Positions 23,203 to 33,465 of a stretch of DNA of 64,000 bases are shown here, piece by piece. Origin of the DNA: Nitzschia sp. pyKryTriq1. Lineage: Eukaryota > Bacillariophyta > Bacillariophyceae > Bacillariales > Bacillariaceae. Below the pieces are notes generated by a model that ran no database searches, was not told where the DNA came from, and saw nothing but the letters and a program-made list of their open reading frames with translations. Each line of letters starts with the position of its first letter. Within the stretch, counting starts at the first letter, position 1. Where the stretch lies: contig OY101123.1 in the NCBI GenBank assembly GCA_956465555.1, positions 2,108,001 to 2,172,000 on the forward strand, written 5' to 3'. Position numbers and translations under genes: made by a program.

Positions 23203-26200
23203 ATGGACCAAATTCCTTATCAAGAGCTGTCGTTTGACACTGATATCAACGATCTCGCCAGCATCCAAGATGGCGGCGCTCGCAGTTCCAGCGAAAGCAG
23301 TGACGGATTTTCGTTTCCCGCGCCCTTGAACAACCAAAGCACTGCAAATGACCCTCGCAAGAACCTGACCGCCGCTTTCGATCAGCAAGTCGCCAAGCCG
23401 TCTTCTAGTAGTAGTTGTAGTAGTGCGATGAGCGTGGTGACGGCGTCGACCTGGACCGCGGCCTCCCAGCAACACCAACAGCAAAACCAACAGCAAAACC
23501 AGCTTCCCTCCGTCGTGAACCGCATCGCCCAGTTCGAAGCCGCCAGCAAAAGCAAACCGCCGCTGCCTCTCAAACAGCAGAGCAATTCCGTGCCGACCAA
23601 TCGCTTGGCTGTTTACCTTCGCATCCGCCCTACAACTCCGAACAAATCTGCGTCCACTTCCACCATTGAAGTGTTGAAGGCCAAGCATCCCAACATCCAT
23701 CCCACCACGGTCAGAACGTATCCTCCTGCGGACTCGAACGCAACAAAGATTCATTCGCATCGTAGCGACGCTCAGGAACAGCATGCGAAACAGTTTGAGT
23801 TTCATCAAGTGTTGACTCCCGAAACAACTCAAAAGACAGTCTACAGCATGGTGGCGACTCCTCTGCTCAACGAACTCTTGGATGCCACACTGTACGGGCA
23901 TAAAAAGTCGCCAGATCCACAGTCGGCCCTTTTGTTCTCCTACGGAATTACGAATGCTGGAAAGACCCACACGATTCTAGGAGATCTCAAGTCCAAGAAT
24001 GATGCCAAGTGGGGAATCATTCCTAGAGCCATTTCGGATATCCTCGATAGGAAGAAGCAGATGCAAATGCAAATCCCAAAAATGGCACGGCAGCAAGAAG
24101 TGGATCTCTACATGAGCTTTTTCGAGATTTACAATGAGCAAGTATTTGATCTGATTCCGAAAGAAAAGCAGTCGACCATGGTGGGAGCCTTCCCGCCATC
24201 ACTCAAAATCAGCGAACGTCATGGGCAGACCATTGTGAGAGGCCTCGCCAAGCACAAGGTTCGAGATATTCAGCACGGAATCGACTTGACACTAGCCGCC
24301 AACCATCGACGCCATACATCTTCCAATAATTTGAATTCGGACTCGAGTCGATCTCATTGCGTTTGTCAAATGCAATTGGTGCCACGAGCTACTAACATCA
24401 ACCATAATGTTTCCAGCAGCAATACTAGGGACGATGACTCGGTCGTCTCCGTGAACGGCGGATATTCGACCGATGAGGAGGCCAACCGTCAACGAAACGT
24501 ATCTACGATTTGGATTGTGGATCTCGCCGGAAGCGAACGCTCCAAGCGCACACAAATGGGAATCGCTCGTCAAAAAGAAGCCTCTCAAATCAACAAGAGT
24601 CTCATGACCTTGATGCGTTGTTTGACAGTCATGCGCACCAACAATAGTAGTACTGGACGCTCCAATTCTTCCTCTTCCTCCTCCAGCAGCAACAATGTCA
24701 TTCCCTTTCGTGAAAGTAAACTCAGTCATGTCTTCATGGGACACTTGACTGGATCGTCTGCTGCAAGGACGGCCATGATTGTCAATGTCAATCCTTCCGT
24801 CGGAGATTTTGATGAAACCCAACATGTCTTGGGCTATGCGGCCAGTGCTAAACTCATTCAAATCGATCCTACAGAACTTCAAGAAAAGAGAAAGCAATAT
24901 TTTGGCAGCGATGGCGGAAGCAATGACGAGTACGGTATGGACGGGCACAAGAAGAAAAGGAAACCAAGCCACACTACTACTACTACTACTACTTCTACTA
25001 CTAGCGGCAACCACAAGACCTCTGGAACACTCCTGTCCAAGGTCGTGAAGGGATTGTCGCCCAAGAAACTACTCAAGAAGTGGGGGAAGACCGAAAAAAG
25101 AAAAGTACCGTTCATCGTTGGCGGTGGAACAAAGTTCAGTAACAACAACGGCAACAGCACCAGACCCCCTCTCGTGAAACATTCGAGTGCGTCTTCACTG
25201 AATGGCTCGAATCATAGTCATGGTAACGAACCGGCTATGAAACGCCAACGGGCGGGATCCGTAGACATGGGAGTTCATCAAGCTGTATCCTCTTCATCAG
25301 TTGCAACGGCTACTTTGGCTCCAGTTGCTACTACTATTACGATTTCTAGCGTGGATCGCACCGAAACCAAGCTGGCCAAACAAGCCCTGGCTCAAGCAAA
25401 GCTTGAAATCGAACAGCTTCGAAGTGAAAAGGAAGAACTCTTGGAAGAGCTGGCTACTCAAGAAGGTCATATTCGCCTGGAAGTCTCTCAAGAAATGGAG
25501 GAACGTTTGCGACTTGCCCGTGAACGTCACACCCGGGAAGTGGAACGACTCCGTGCACAGATTCCAAATAACGCCGTGCTTCTCGCAAGCACTCGCAAGG
25601 CCCAACGCGATCATGCCGAACGTCATTTGGAAGAGCTCATGGACAAAGTAGACGAATGCGAAGACGAAATCAAGCGGATGCGTCACCAGCACGAACAAGA
25701 AATAACGAAACTCAAGGAGAGCCATGCTACGGAAATAGCTCGCCTTGAAGCACAACTTGCCTCTAGCAAAGAAGAAGGGGGAATTTCTGCCAAACGTGTG
25801 GCTGATCTCGAAACCGACCTTCAAGCCAGTCGCAGTCAAGTCGAGAGGCTAAAGAGATCAAAACTGGAACTTGTGGAAAACTACGAAAAGCTATTGCAGG
25901 AACAAAAGAACAAAAGCCAGAAGGAGGAGTCATCCGATGACGACCAAGACAATGAGGAGGAAGAAGATGAGGATGAGGATGATGGCAATGAAACGGACGA
26001 ACAAGACGAGGAAAATCAAGTCCCTCTTTGGAAACAAAAGATGACTCGTTCCAATGCACGCAAGGTACTTGGGACTATTTCGGGAAACAGCGCAGTATTG
26101 ACTTCCACTTCGGAGAAAGTCAAGGGCGGCAATGAACAATTTCTCTTTCCCAAGGTGGCTTCGGCCCAAGAGAATGACGGATTGTATCGTCGTCCCATTG

Positions 26201-26262
26201 GACGTGCGCCCACTGGCCGGGAATGGGATGCCTCAGTCGGGGCCTGGAAGTTGGTCGTCTAG
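23203..26262 (+). CDS. Kinesin motor protein, kinesin-6-like P-loop
   Basis: 1019 residues, one exon. The motor domain occupies about 130-565: LAVYLRIRP, QFEFHQVLTPETTQ, P-loop YGITNAGKTHT (about 247-257), FFEIYNEQVFDLI, switch I NSDSSRSH (about 378-385), switch II VDLAGSER (about 439-446), then NKSLMTLMRCL, PFRESKLSHVFMGHL and the closing GYAASAKLIQI. The P-loop has TN-A in place of the usual TGSGKT, a feature of kinesin-6 (MKLP/KIF20) motors that act in the central spindle and cytokinesis. A basic linker (640-700) is followed by a long coiled coil (about 722-900) and an acidic stretch (907-945). The N-terminal motor implies plus-end movement. Assignment to kinesin-6 rests on the P-loop and overall length, not on a tree. 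Confidence 0.93.
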   Translation: MDQIPYQELSFDTDINDLASIQDGGARSSSESSDGFSFPAPLNNQSTANDPRKNLTAAFDQQVAKPSSSSSCSSAMSVVTASTWTAASQQHQQQNQQQNQLPSVVNRIAQFEAASKSKPPLPLKQQSNSVPTNRLAVYLRIRPTTPNKSASTSTIEVLKAKHPNIHPTTVRTYPPADSNATKIHSHRSDAQEQHAKQFEFHQVLTPETTQKTVYSMVATPLLNELLDATLYGHKKSPDPQSALLFSYGITNAGKTHTILGDLKSKNDAKWGIIPRAISDILDRKKQMQMQIPKMARQQEVDLYMSFFEIYNEQVFDLIPKEKQSTMVGAFPPSLKISERHGQTIVRGLAKHKVRDIQHGIDLTLAANHRRHTSSNNLNSDSSRSHCVCQMQLVPRATNINHNVSSSNTRDDDSVVSVNGGYSTDEEANRQRNVSTIWIVDLAGSERSKRTQMGIARQKEASQINKSLMTLMRCLTVMRTNNSSTGRSNSSSSSSSSNNVIPFRESKLSHVFMGHLTGSSAARTAMIVNVNPSVGDFDETQHVLGYAASAKLIQIDPTELQEKRKQYFGSDGGSNDEYGMDGHKKKRKPSHTTTTTTTSTTSGNHKTSGTLLSKVVKGLSPKKLLKKWGKTEKRKVPFIVGGGTKFSNNNGNSTRPPLVKHSSASSLNGSNHSHGNEPAMKRQRAGSVDMGVHQAVSSSSVATATLAPVATTITISSVDRTETKLAKQALAQAKLEIEQLRSEKEELLEELATQEGHIRLEVSQEMEERLRLARERHTREVERLRAQIPNNAVLLASTRKAQRDHAERHLEELMDKVDECEDEIKRMRHQHEQEITKLKESHATEIARLEAQLASSKEEGGISAKRVADLETDLQASRSQVERLKRSKLELVENYEKLLQEQKNKSQKEESSDDDQDNEEEEDEDEDDGNETDEQDEENQVPLWKQKMTRSNARKVLGTISGNSAVLTSTSEKVKGGNEQFLFPKVASAQENDGLYRRPIGRAPTGREWDASVGAWKLVV

Positions 26263-26421
26263 TAAAGTAAACAATTATCGGGAAAGACATGTACAATAAT
26301 TAGAATATCTGACAATTTTTTATCCAGATGCTCGTACCTGTATGTATATATTCTATATGAATTAGCATGAACTCCTCATTCTCATGAGAAGAATTAACTT
26401 TTTTTCATAGAGCTACACATG

Positions 26422-27723
26422 CTACCCCCGTTTGATCCCAAGCATCTTGAAGAGATTGGCAGAAGGCTTTTTAATTTGGTTTCTCGACTTTGGCCCTTTA
26501 CTGCTTGACCGTGTACTCTTGATGGAACGCCTGCTCGAGAGATCGTCGACTGATCTTTTCCCTTTGGACCCCTTGGACCGTCTGCTGGTGTCTCCCGTCC
26601 GGGCGGACCGACGAGAGCCTTCGTCTGGCTTTCTTCGTGGCTGGGAAAGAGATCTCATTCTCGTTGGTTTTGAACTGTTGCTGGTACTAGTAGTAGTAAT
26701 AGTCGTTCGCTTGGGAGCTTTGATGGCCTGATGCTCTTCGCTTTCGTCTTCACTGGCCTCTTCATCAGCAGCAGCATCGTCGTCGACGTCGGAATCACTT
26801 TCCGTGACATCCGGTGGTAGAGTAGACTTTGATGAATTCGGTGACTTTCCACTCATGGATCGCTTGAGACCGCTTCGACCCGATGAAGAATTCTCTTTGA
26901 GCTCTCGTTTGGCTTCCGTCAATTCTCGTTGGAGTGCCGCTACCTGCTTCTTGGTGGTATTCAGCTCCGCCATGGTCGTTACGAGCTTTTGTGTCTTTGC
27001 TTTGAGATGATGTTGGAGTTCATGATCGGCCACACCTTTCATGTTGGCAACCATTGTCTCGTACTCTCCGTCCCATTCGTTCTTGGCGTTCCGCACTGCC
27101 GATTGCATGTAGTAGTCAATAATGCTCCCTCTCTCGGGTCGAGGTCCGTACTGCGCGAGATCGAGGGGAAGCCGGTCCTTGACGGCCTTTTTGGAGACGG
27201 CTTGAGGGAATCTCTCCAAGAGGAACAGCAAGACATCATCGTCGGCGCCGAATCGAAAGGCGTAGTGCAGGGGCAGCATGTCTTGATCGTCCGCGCATCG
27301 GACACTCCTGGGGTATACTTCTACGAGCTTGGCAATGATGGAAAAGGGTGCGTTGAAGGTGATGGAAGCATGGATCGGGAGCTGGCACCAGCGTACTGCC
27401 GACGTGGAAGAGTCCATCGCCGTGACCCACGTCCTGGCCTGAGCCGCAGGAGGCTCTTCGGCATCGCCCCAAAAGTTGCTGATCCAAGAGGTGGAGTACC
27501 ACTTTTTGGTTTCTAAAAAGTACAGGACTTCTTCCCAGTTTCGCTCTTCGATGGAACGGTACAATTTCGTGACTTGAGTGTCGTAATCACATTCCAGAAT
27601 GATTCCTTCGTGGATGCTGGAGGATGACTCCAAGCTCGCCTGACTGCTACTCGTCTCCTTGTTGTCGCCGCCGCCGCCGCCGGGCACATCGAGAGCCTCG
27701 CAGCACAGGCAATCGATTCCCAT
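26422..27723 (-). CDS. Ankyrin-like/coiled-coil protein, cluster member 1
   Basis: 433 residues, no intron. After a short Gly/Ser-rich leader comes the family block: ECDYDTQVTKLYRSIEERNWEEVLYFL, ARTWVTAMDSSTSAVRWCQLPIHASI, then ankyrin-like helices with QDMLPLHYAFRFGADDDVLLFLLERFP and DRLPLDLAQYGP (about 40-200). A predicted coiled coil (about 225-280) and a basic Ser-rich tail ending FKMLGIKRG follow. Ankyrin-type repeats bind proteins; no catalytic motif is present. Three relatives lie downstream (28566, 31011 and 37281 starts of coordinates). Unlike members 2 and 3, it has no intron before VRW. It converges with the kinesin gene across 159 bp. Confidence 0.75.
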   Translation of the reverse strand: MGIDCLCCEALDVPGGGGGDNKETSSSQASLESSSSIHEGIILECDYDTQVTKLYRSIEERNWEEVLYFLETKKWYSTSWISNFWGDAEEPPAAQARTWVTAMDSSTSAVRWCQLPIHASITFNAPFSIIAKLVEVYPRSVRCADDQDMLPLHYAFRFGADDDVLLFLLERFPQAVSKKAVKDRLPLDLAQYGPRPERGSIIDYYMQSAVRNAKNEWDGEYETMVANMKGVADHELQHHLKAKTQKLVTTMAELNTTKKQVAALQRELTEAKRELKENSSSGRSGLKRSMSGKSPNSSKSTLPPDVTESDSDVDDDAAADEEASEDESEEHQAIKAPKRTTITTTSTSNSSKPTRMRSLSQPRRKPDEGSRRSARTGDTSRRSKGSKGKRSVDDLSSRRSIKSTRSSSKGPKSRNQIKKPSANLFKMLGIKRG

Positions 27724-28565
27724 GGTGGTGAAGAGAAGTGGACTACTCGAGTACTCGTACTCGTACTGTTTTTAAATTCGTCTACTTTGGGCGTCGCCGA
27801 CAAGGACTTGCGCTCGTTCTTCTTCAGCATGGGTTCGGTCGGTTGATGGTGGGAGATGGATGATTGGAGTACCAGGTACGGTGGCGGTAGCGGTACTTGT
27901 ACTGTACAAGTACGATTGTTCATATTGTAGATGATGAGATGATCGATGAGAGGACAAGCCTTTTCGTCCCGCCTCGCCAACATTTTGTTTATATGCCTCA
28001 AAGGGCTTTTTGTTGCAGCAGGCTTAATTAAGAGTGGGTATTGTTTTATCCAATTTGTATAATATGATAAGATTCTGTAGCATATTATTTGTACAGACAT
28101 GATAATTTTAAATAAATTTGATCTATCGCCCTTTGACGGGTCGGATCGATTGAGTCAAAAGGATGATGTTTTTCAGAGTACTTTGAAGAAAAAAATATAT
28201 CGCTCGGTACTCTACTAGCTAGTAGACTATCAGGTCTTCTGGATTTTAGTTTGGGTAGTAGAAGTGGAGAGAGTAGATACTAGAACACTACGACCGTAAC
28301 GAATATAGGAAATAGTCGTAAAAATACGCAAGTATACCATTACGTGTACTTCTACCCAGTGCGTATTGCTACCTGTCAACTGGTTCGCCGTCTGTAAACG
28401 AGTTGATCGTGCCAAGATTTCTCTTTTAGTAGTACCTAGTTGAGATAGATGGCTCAAATATAATGTTGGACAACTAGTATTGGTTACTGCGGGTGTACCA
28501 AGTACTAGCATCATGTGCAGAGCGTCAGTCAGTCCTCCTCGCTAAATAGTTCTGATAACCTCTCT
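27724..28565. other. Intergenic region between cluster members 1 and 2
   Basis: 842 bp between two leftward genes. GTAC-rich palindromic words occur around 27745-27765 and 27882-27912. Short rightward and leftward frames here have no recognisable content. Confidence 0.4.
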
Positions 28566-29986
28566 TTACTCTCTCGCGGTCGACCCCCCTCGGCCAAAGA
28601 ATCCACGTCGACGTCCTTTGCTGTCTCCAGTACTAGAAAATGCGGACGAGGACAAGTCTCCCTTGTTGCTGGAGATGGTGGTAATGGTGGCCTTGGTGAT
28701 CTTGCCGCCAAGACCAGTGCGCGCCGCCAAGCTTGCTCGTTTGCTGCTGGATTTGGAACTCTTGCTGCTAGTAGTGTTCGTCGTAGAGGCGGGGGTCACA
28801 TCCACTTCTTCTTCCTCTTGAGATGTGGCGGCATTCAGACCCTCCTCTTGTGCTTTGCCTTTTTCCTGTTCTTGTGCTGCTCGTTCCCGCTCATCAAGTG
28901 CCGTTCCTTCTGGTGCATCACGTTCATTGTTTTCTTTACGCGCTCGTTCCTGCTCTTCGCGTACCTTCCTTTCTTTATTCGCCTTCTTCTCCTGAAGTTC
29001 TTTATTCGTAATGACCAACTTAAGATCTTCAATTTTGGATTGCAACTTCTGCTCCTCACGCACTTTACTTGCAATGACAATGTTCAGCTCTTCCACCTTG
29101 GATTTCAACTGTTTGTTTTCGCCTTGAGCCTTGTGGAACTTGTCTTTCCATTCTTGCTTTTCACGTTCAAGTTCGGTATTGAGATTATTTTGTAAAATCA
29201 AATCATCTTGCACCTCGATCAATGTCTTGTTCATCGCTTCTCCGTGGCGTCGGGTCAATGTCTTGGCCATGACAGCAATGATTTGTTCCACAATTTTACT
29301 GCGTTCTTTGCGGTCAGTAGTAGATTCGACTTCGGTAGGCAATCGTCCACGAATATCTTTGGTAAAGATGGATTCCGGAAAGGCTTCCAACAAACATGCG
29401 ACGACATTGTCCTCGGCACCGAATTTGAAGGCCAAGTGCAGCGGTAGCATGTGTTGATCGTCGGTACACTTGACTCCTTGAGGAAAGATTTTGACGAGTT
29501 CTTGGACGAATTGAAAGGGCGCGCCAAAGATCAGAGCTGCATGAATCGGTAGCTGGGACCAACGCACTAGTAGAATTCGTGTTGTAGTAGTATTAGTAGC
29601 AGTTGAATTGAAAAAGACGGAAATTGGTAGTGAGATGATGAATATCACGGCTGAGCTAATAAATAGTGGGGGGGGGGGGGCTGGACAGAACAGCATGACC
29701 ACCCCCACCACCATAACGTACCTTTTCCATCTTCGCTTTGAAATCGTGTTACCCAAGTGCGCGCTTGTCGCTGGGGAGTGATGGGATCGGTAACGGGCGA
29801 AAAGAACATGCCCTTTTCCCATTGCCCGGTCTTGAAAAAGTGCAGACCGGCCACCCATGCCTTTTCTTCAATTGCCTCGTAAAGACTGGTGGGATTCTTG
29901 TCGTAATCGCATTCCCATGTTTCGCCTTCTGCCACGGTATGTTTTTCGATCGGCAACCCGGACAGGCAAAGAGCGTCGAAAGGCAT
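28566..29986 (-). CDS. Ankyrin-like/coiled-coil protein, cluster member 2
   Basis: Two exons, 29986-29722 and 29566-28566, joined in phase 1 (GKG-VRW) across a 155-nt GT..AG intron, giving 421 residues. N-terminal family block: ETWECDYDKNPTSLYEAIEE, GLHFFKTGQWEKGMFF, QARTWVTRFQSEDGKG. The ankyrin-like part is LPIHAALIFGAPFQFVQELVKIFP and HMLPLHLAFKFGAEDNVVACLLEAFP. A long coiled coil (about 190-340) rich in Glu/Lys/Arg follows, then a Ser/Thr tail ending RRGFFGRGGSTARE. It is very close to member 3 over the N-terminal block, even at DNA level (29281-29560 against 31941-32218), which points to recent duplication. Role unknown; a protein scaffold is a reasonable inference. Confidence 0.82.
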
Positions 29987-31010
29987 TGTGCGGAGTAGAT
30001 ACGTAGGCTGCTGTTGGTGCTGTAGCTGGTGCTGTTGGTGCTACTGATACTTCTGTTTTCAAAATAATAGATATCGTCTGCGCTTTGTTGTGAGCTTGTT
30101 AGTAGTAATTGCAGTCAGAACAAGAAAAAAAATTCCAGAGTCGATTGTCTAATAATTTGTAACGATGCAACAAAGAGTTCAAATAGCAAGCAACAATGGT
30201 GGCAGGATCCGTTGTTGGTTCGTGATGATGCTGGTCCTTTCGGTTTTGGATTTTGTGATCATCTGTGATCCGTCGTCCGATAGGACTTACTCAACTGCCT
30301 TGCTTGTGCTTGTTATGCTGGCGACGACATGATATCGACATGTTTTGTGTATCTAACCGTATTATGTCCGCCTACGTCTCTGATGATACGGATAATCGCT
30401 TCCTTCTGGTTACATAGGTTGTTTTTATGGTACTTAGGACGTCGCTTGGCGATCAATCTCAGTAAGTAATATGTGTATCGGTCCGTAAGCCGTTGACAGT
30501 CGAAGCAGTCAGCGCTATGCTGTAAAAATCTAAAGAAAGGATCGAAGAGACGAAAGGCACATTATTTCCACTCTACAGTAGTCTACTTCTTGTACCGCTA
30601 TCGCTACTAGTAGTTTGAAGTATCTATGGCATTCATTATATCGCAAATAGTCATGCAATCCTCGACTCCTTGGCTGATTAATCATCATCAATTCTACTGG
30701 ATCGAAAACATGCTGGTGCAGCATTTCAAAACTAGCGTGGAAAGAGGCAGGCAGGCAGGCGTCTCTGACAATCTCCGGTCGCTCGGTACTTACTAGAGTA
30801 TACTGCTTCTTCCTATCTTTTTTAAATGTTCTTATCACATGATGAATTGAAAATGAGTGTCATAGCATCGTAGAATAATATTTAATTGCTATTTTAGTGA
30901 TTCATTCTGCCGGTGATACAATATCACACCAGCATGAGTGATTGCTGGAGCAGGCCACGACCAGTCGTCAGTCGCGTATGTGCTCCTCGCAGCAATGACA
31001 TCTCATTTTT
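29987..31010. other. Intergenic region with the duplicated upstream element (copy 1)
   Basis: About 1 kb between cluster members 2 and 3. It contains the 94-bp element at 30375-30468 that recurs upstream of member 3. Otherwise I see only short frames without content. Confidence 0.5.
30375..30468 (-). repeat. 94-bp duplicated upstream element, copy 1
   Basis: Runs from CGTCTCTG to CAGTAAGTA. It matches 32943-33036 over its length with scattered differences, sharing TGGTTACATAGG, GTTTTTATGGTAC and CTTGGCGATCAATCTCAG. It lies 389 bp upstream of the ATG of cluster member 2. Confidence 0.8.
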
Positions 31011-31347
31011 TTATTCCTTGGCGGTCAATCCTCGGCCAAAGAGTCCACGTCGACGTACTTTTTTGCCGCCAATAGATACAACGGAAGCCTCGCCAATGGA
31101 GATGGTGGTCTTGGTAGACTTGGGCTTCTTGGTTCCACCAATGTGCGCCACCACGATTGGGCGTCTGCTGCCGCGAACACTACTACTACTAGTAGGCTTG
31201 CTAGCATTGTTCACGTTTACCTCTTCCTCTTGGGAAGTGGCGTCATCCTGCATCTCCACTGCTTCTTCTCGTTCCTCTTGTTCCAGCAGTGCCAATCTTT
31301 CCCGTAGTTCCTTTTCTTCACGTTCACGTGCTACTCGTTTCGCCAAA

Positions 31348-31381
<34 letters not shown>

Positions 31382-32674
31382 CCTGTTCCTCACGTGCCTT
31401 TCGTTCTTGTTCTTCACGTTCCCGCGCCTTTCGTTGTTGTTCTTCACGTTCACGTGCTACTCGTTTCTTTTCTTCACGAAGTGCCAAAGCTGCTGCTGCT
31501 GCTACTGCTCGTTCCTGTTCCTCATGTGCCTTTCGTTCTTGTTCTTCACGTTCCCGCGCCTTTCGTTCTTGTTCTTCACGTTCACGGGCTTCTTGTTCCT
31601 CTTGTGCACGTGCTTGCTTTGCTTTGCGCGCCATCTGTTCCTGTTGCACTTTACTTGTCACGACCAATTTGAGATCCTCAATTTTCGATTGCAACTTCTT
31701 TTCCTCCCTCTCTTTAGTTGCAATGACCACTTGAAGTTCTTTTAGTTGGGACTGCAACTGTTTGATATCGACTTGAGACTTTTCGTACTTGCTATTCAAG
31801 TCTTGTTTTTCCAGTTCGAGTTGGGCATTGAGATTGTTTTGCAAAATCAAATCCTCTTGGACTTGGGCGAATGTTTTATTCATCGCCTCTCCATGTCGTC
31901 GGAAGGATGTCTTGGCCATGACGGCAATGATTTGTTCGATAATTTTACTGCGTTCTTTGCGGACTGATGCTGTAGTAGATTCGACTTCGGTAGGCAATCG
32001 TCCACGAATGTCTTTGGTAAAGATGGATTCCGGAAAGGCTTCCAACAAACATGCGACGACATTGTCCTCGGCACCGAATTTAAAGGCCAAGTGCAGCGGC
32101 AGCATGTGTTGATCGTCGGTACACTTGACTCCTTGAGGAAAGATTTTGACAAGTTCTTGGACGAATTGAAAGGGCGCGCCAAAGATGAGAGCCGCATGGA
32201 TCGGAAGCTGGGACCAACGTACTAGTAGAATTCGTGTAGTATAGTATACAGTAGAGTAAGAAATAAGACATCATGTTGAGTGGTTGTGAGACATGGAGAA
32301 AGAAAGCAAAGTCGTCATGCCGACCACCACGACCACGACTACGGGGACGTACCTTTTCCATCTTCATCTTGAAATCGTGTTACCCAAGTACGGGCTTGTC
32401 GCTGGGGAGTAATGGGATCAGTAACGGGGGAAAAGAACATGCCCTTTTCCCATTGTCCAGTCTTGAAAAAGTGCAGACCGGCGACCCATGCCTTTTCTTC
32501 AATCGCTTCATAAAGGCTGGTGGGATTCTTGTCGTAATCGCATTCCCATGTTTCACCGCCGCCGACGCCGGCGCCACCTTGAACAGCTGTAGCTGTAGCT
32601 GTAGCTGTAGGTTTACTAGCTGTAGCTGTAGCTGCAATAACAGCAGCCATGATGCTGCGTCTTTCGATCGACAT
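31011..32674 (-). CDS. Ankyrin-like/coiled-coil protein, cluster member 3
   Basis: Two exons, 32674-32353 and 32221-31011, joined in phase 1 (GKG-VRW) across a 131-nt GT..AG intron at the same place as in member 2, giving 510 residues. The leader includes a Thr-Ala run from a (GCTGTA)n repeat. The family block (ETWECDYDKNPTSLYEAIEE .. GMFFSPVTDPITPQ) and ankyrin-like segment are nearly identical to member 2. The coiled coil (about 210-440) is longer because of repeated EREEQERKARE units interspersed with poly-Ala. The tail ends RRGLFGRGLTAKE. An in-frame ATG at 32842 would add a hydrophobic segment; I prefer 32674 because the relatives start directly before the family block. The OTU gene is divergent from it. 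Confidence 0.82.
31310..31620 (-). repeat. Internal coding repeats of the member-3 coiled coil
   Basis: Repeated TTCACGTTC(C/A)CG(C/T)GCC-type words on the plus strand, about 21-27 bp apart, encode EREEQERKA-type heptads with two poly-Ala blocks (GCTGCTGCT). Much shorter in member 2. Confidence 0.75.
32583..32634 (-). repeat. (AGCTGT)n hexanucleotide, coding
   Basis: Two blocks of a tandem hexamer separated by GGTTTACT; encodes Thr-Ala repeats in the leader of cluster member 3. Confidence 0.75.
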
Positions 32675-33465
32675 GATGTTATAAAATTGGAATAAATGAC
32701 GATGCAAGATATAGTAATATGGTACTACGAAGAAGAATGAGCAAAGAAGGAAGAAAGAAAAGATGGATGGAAGGATCAAAGGATCACTACTCCGTTTCGG
32801 TAGTCGGTGATGGATATCATCTTCTTTATTTTTGTGATCCATGATATTCGTATAGTTGGGGGCTTATTCAAATGTGTTCTATATGATTGCGATGACATAC
32901 GAACGACATTTTGCATCTATGCGACCGAAACATGTTTATCTTCGTCTCTGTAGACGGGCTTAATCGCCCCCTTTTGGTTACATAGGCTGTTTTTATGGTA
33001 CTATCAACGTCCCTTGGCGATCAATCTCAGTAAGTACAGTAATATTTGCATTACATACCGGTACGTCTACCTGGTACCGTACACGTGTACCGGTTCGGCA
33101 CCGCCGGTACCGGTACCGGTACCGCGGTACTGTCTGTCCTCCTCCCGATTTGAGTCGAAGCAGTCTCCACCAGAAACGAGCAGGCGTGGACAAGTACGTG
33201 TAGTAAGCGACGGAATGACGAATGACGCGAGGTGTGGTGGTGACGAGAGTGCGACGACGGATGCGTCCATTTTCATTCTTCTTCTTCCGCCGCGTTATGT
33301 AGACTATTCTCATCATCACCACACACCATACCGGTAGCACCATTGCTCTTGGTACCACACCACCCACCAAATCACATAAAATCACATCCATATCGAAATC
33401 GAAATCGAAATCGAGATCCAGCCTAATATCGAAATCTGAAATAAATAATATCCAAAGAAAAGAAG
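32675..33465. promoter_or_regulatory. Divergent intergenic region with palindrome cluster and duplicated element
   Basis: 791 bp between divergent starts. It contains the second copy of the 94-bp element (32943-33036) and the densest group of TACCGGTA palindromes in the window (33056-33063, 33108-33115, 33114-33121 and 33329-33336). A run of ATCGAAATCGAAATC (about 33390-33418) lies just upstream of the OTU ATG. Confidence 0.5.
32943..33036 (-). repeat. 94-bp duplicated upstream element, copy 2
   Basis: Homologous to 30375-30468 and in the same orientation. It lies 269 bp upstream of the ATG of cluster member 3 and about 430 bp from the divergent OTU start. Confidence 0.8.

Noticed and set aside
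30913-31734. 273-codon rightward frame rich in Ser/Arg/Cys
   Set aside because: Antisense shadow of the Glu/Lys/Arg coiled coil of cluster member 3.
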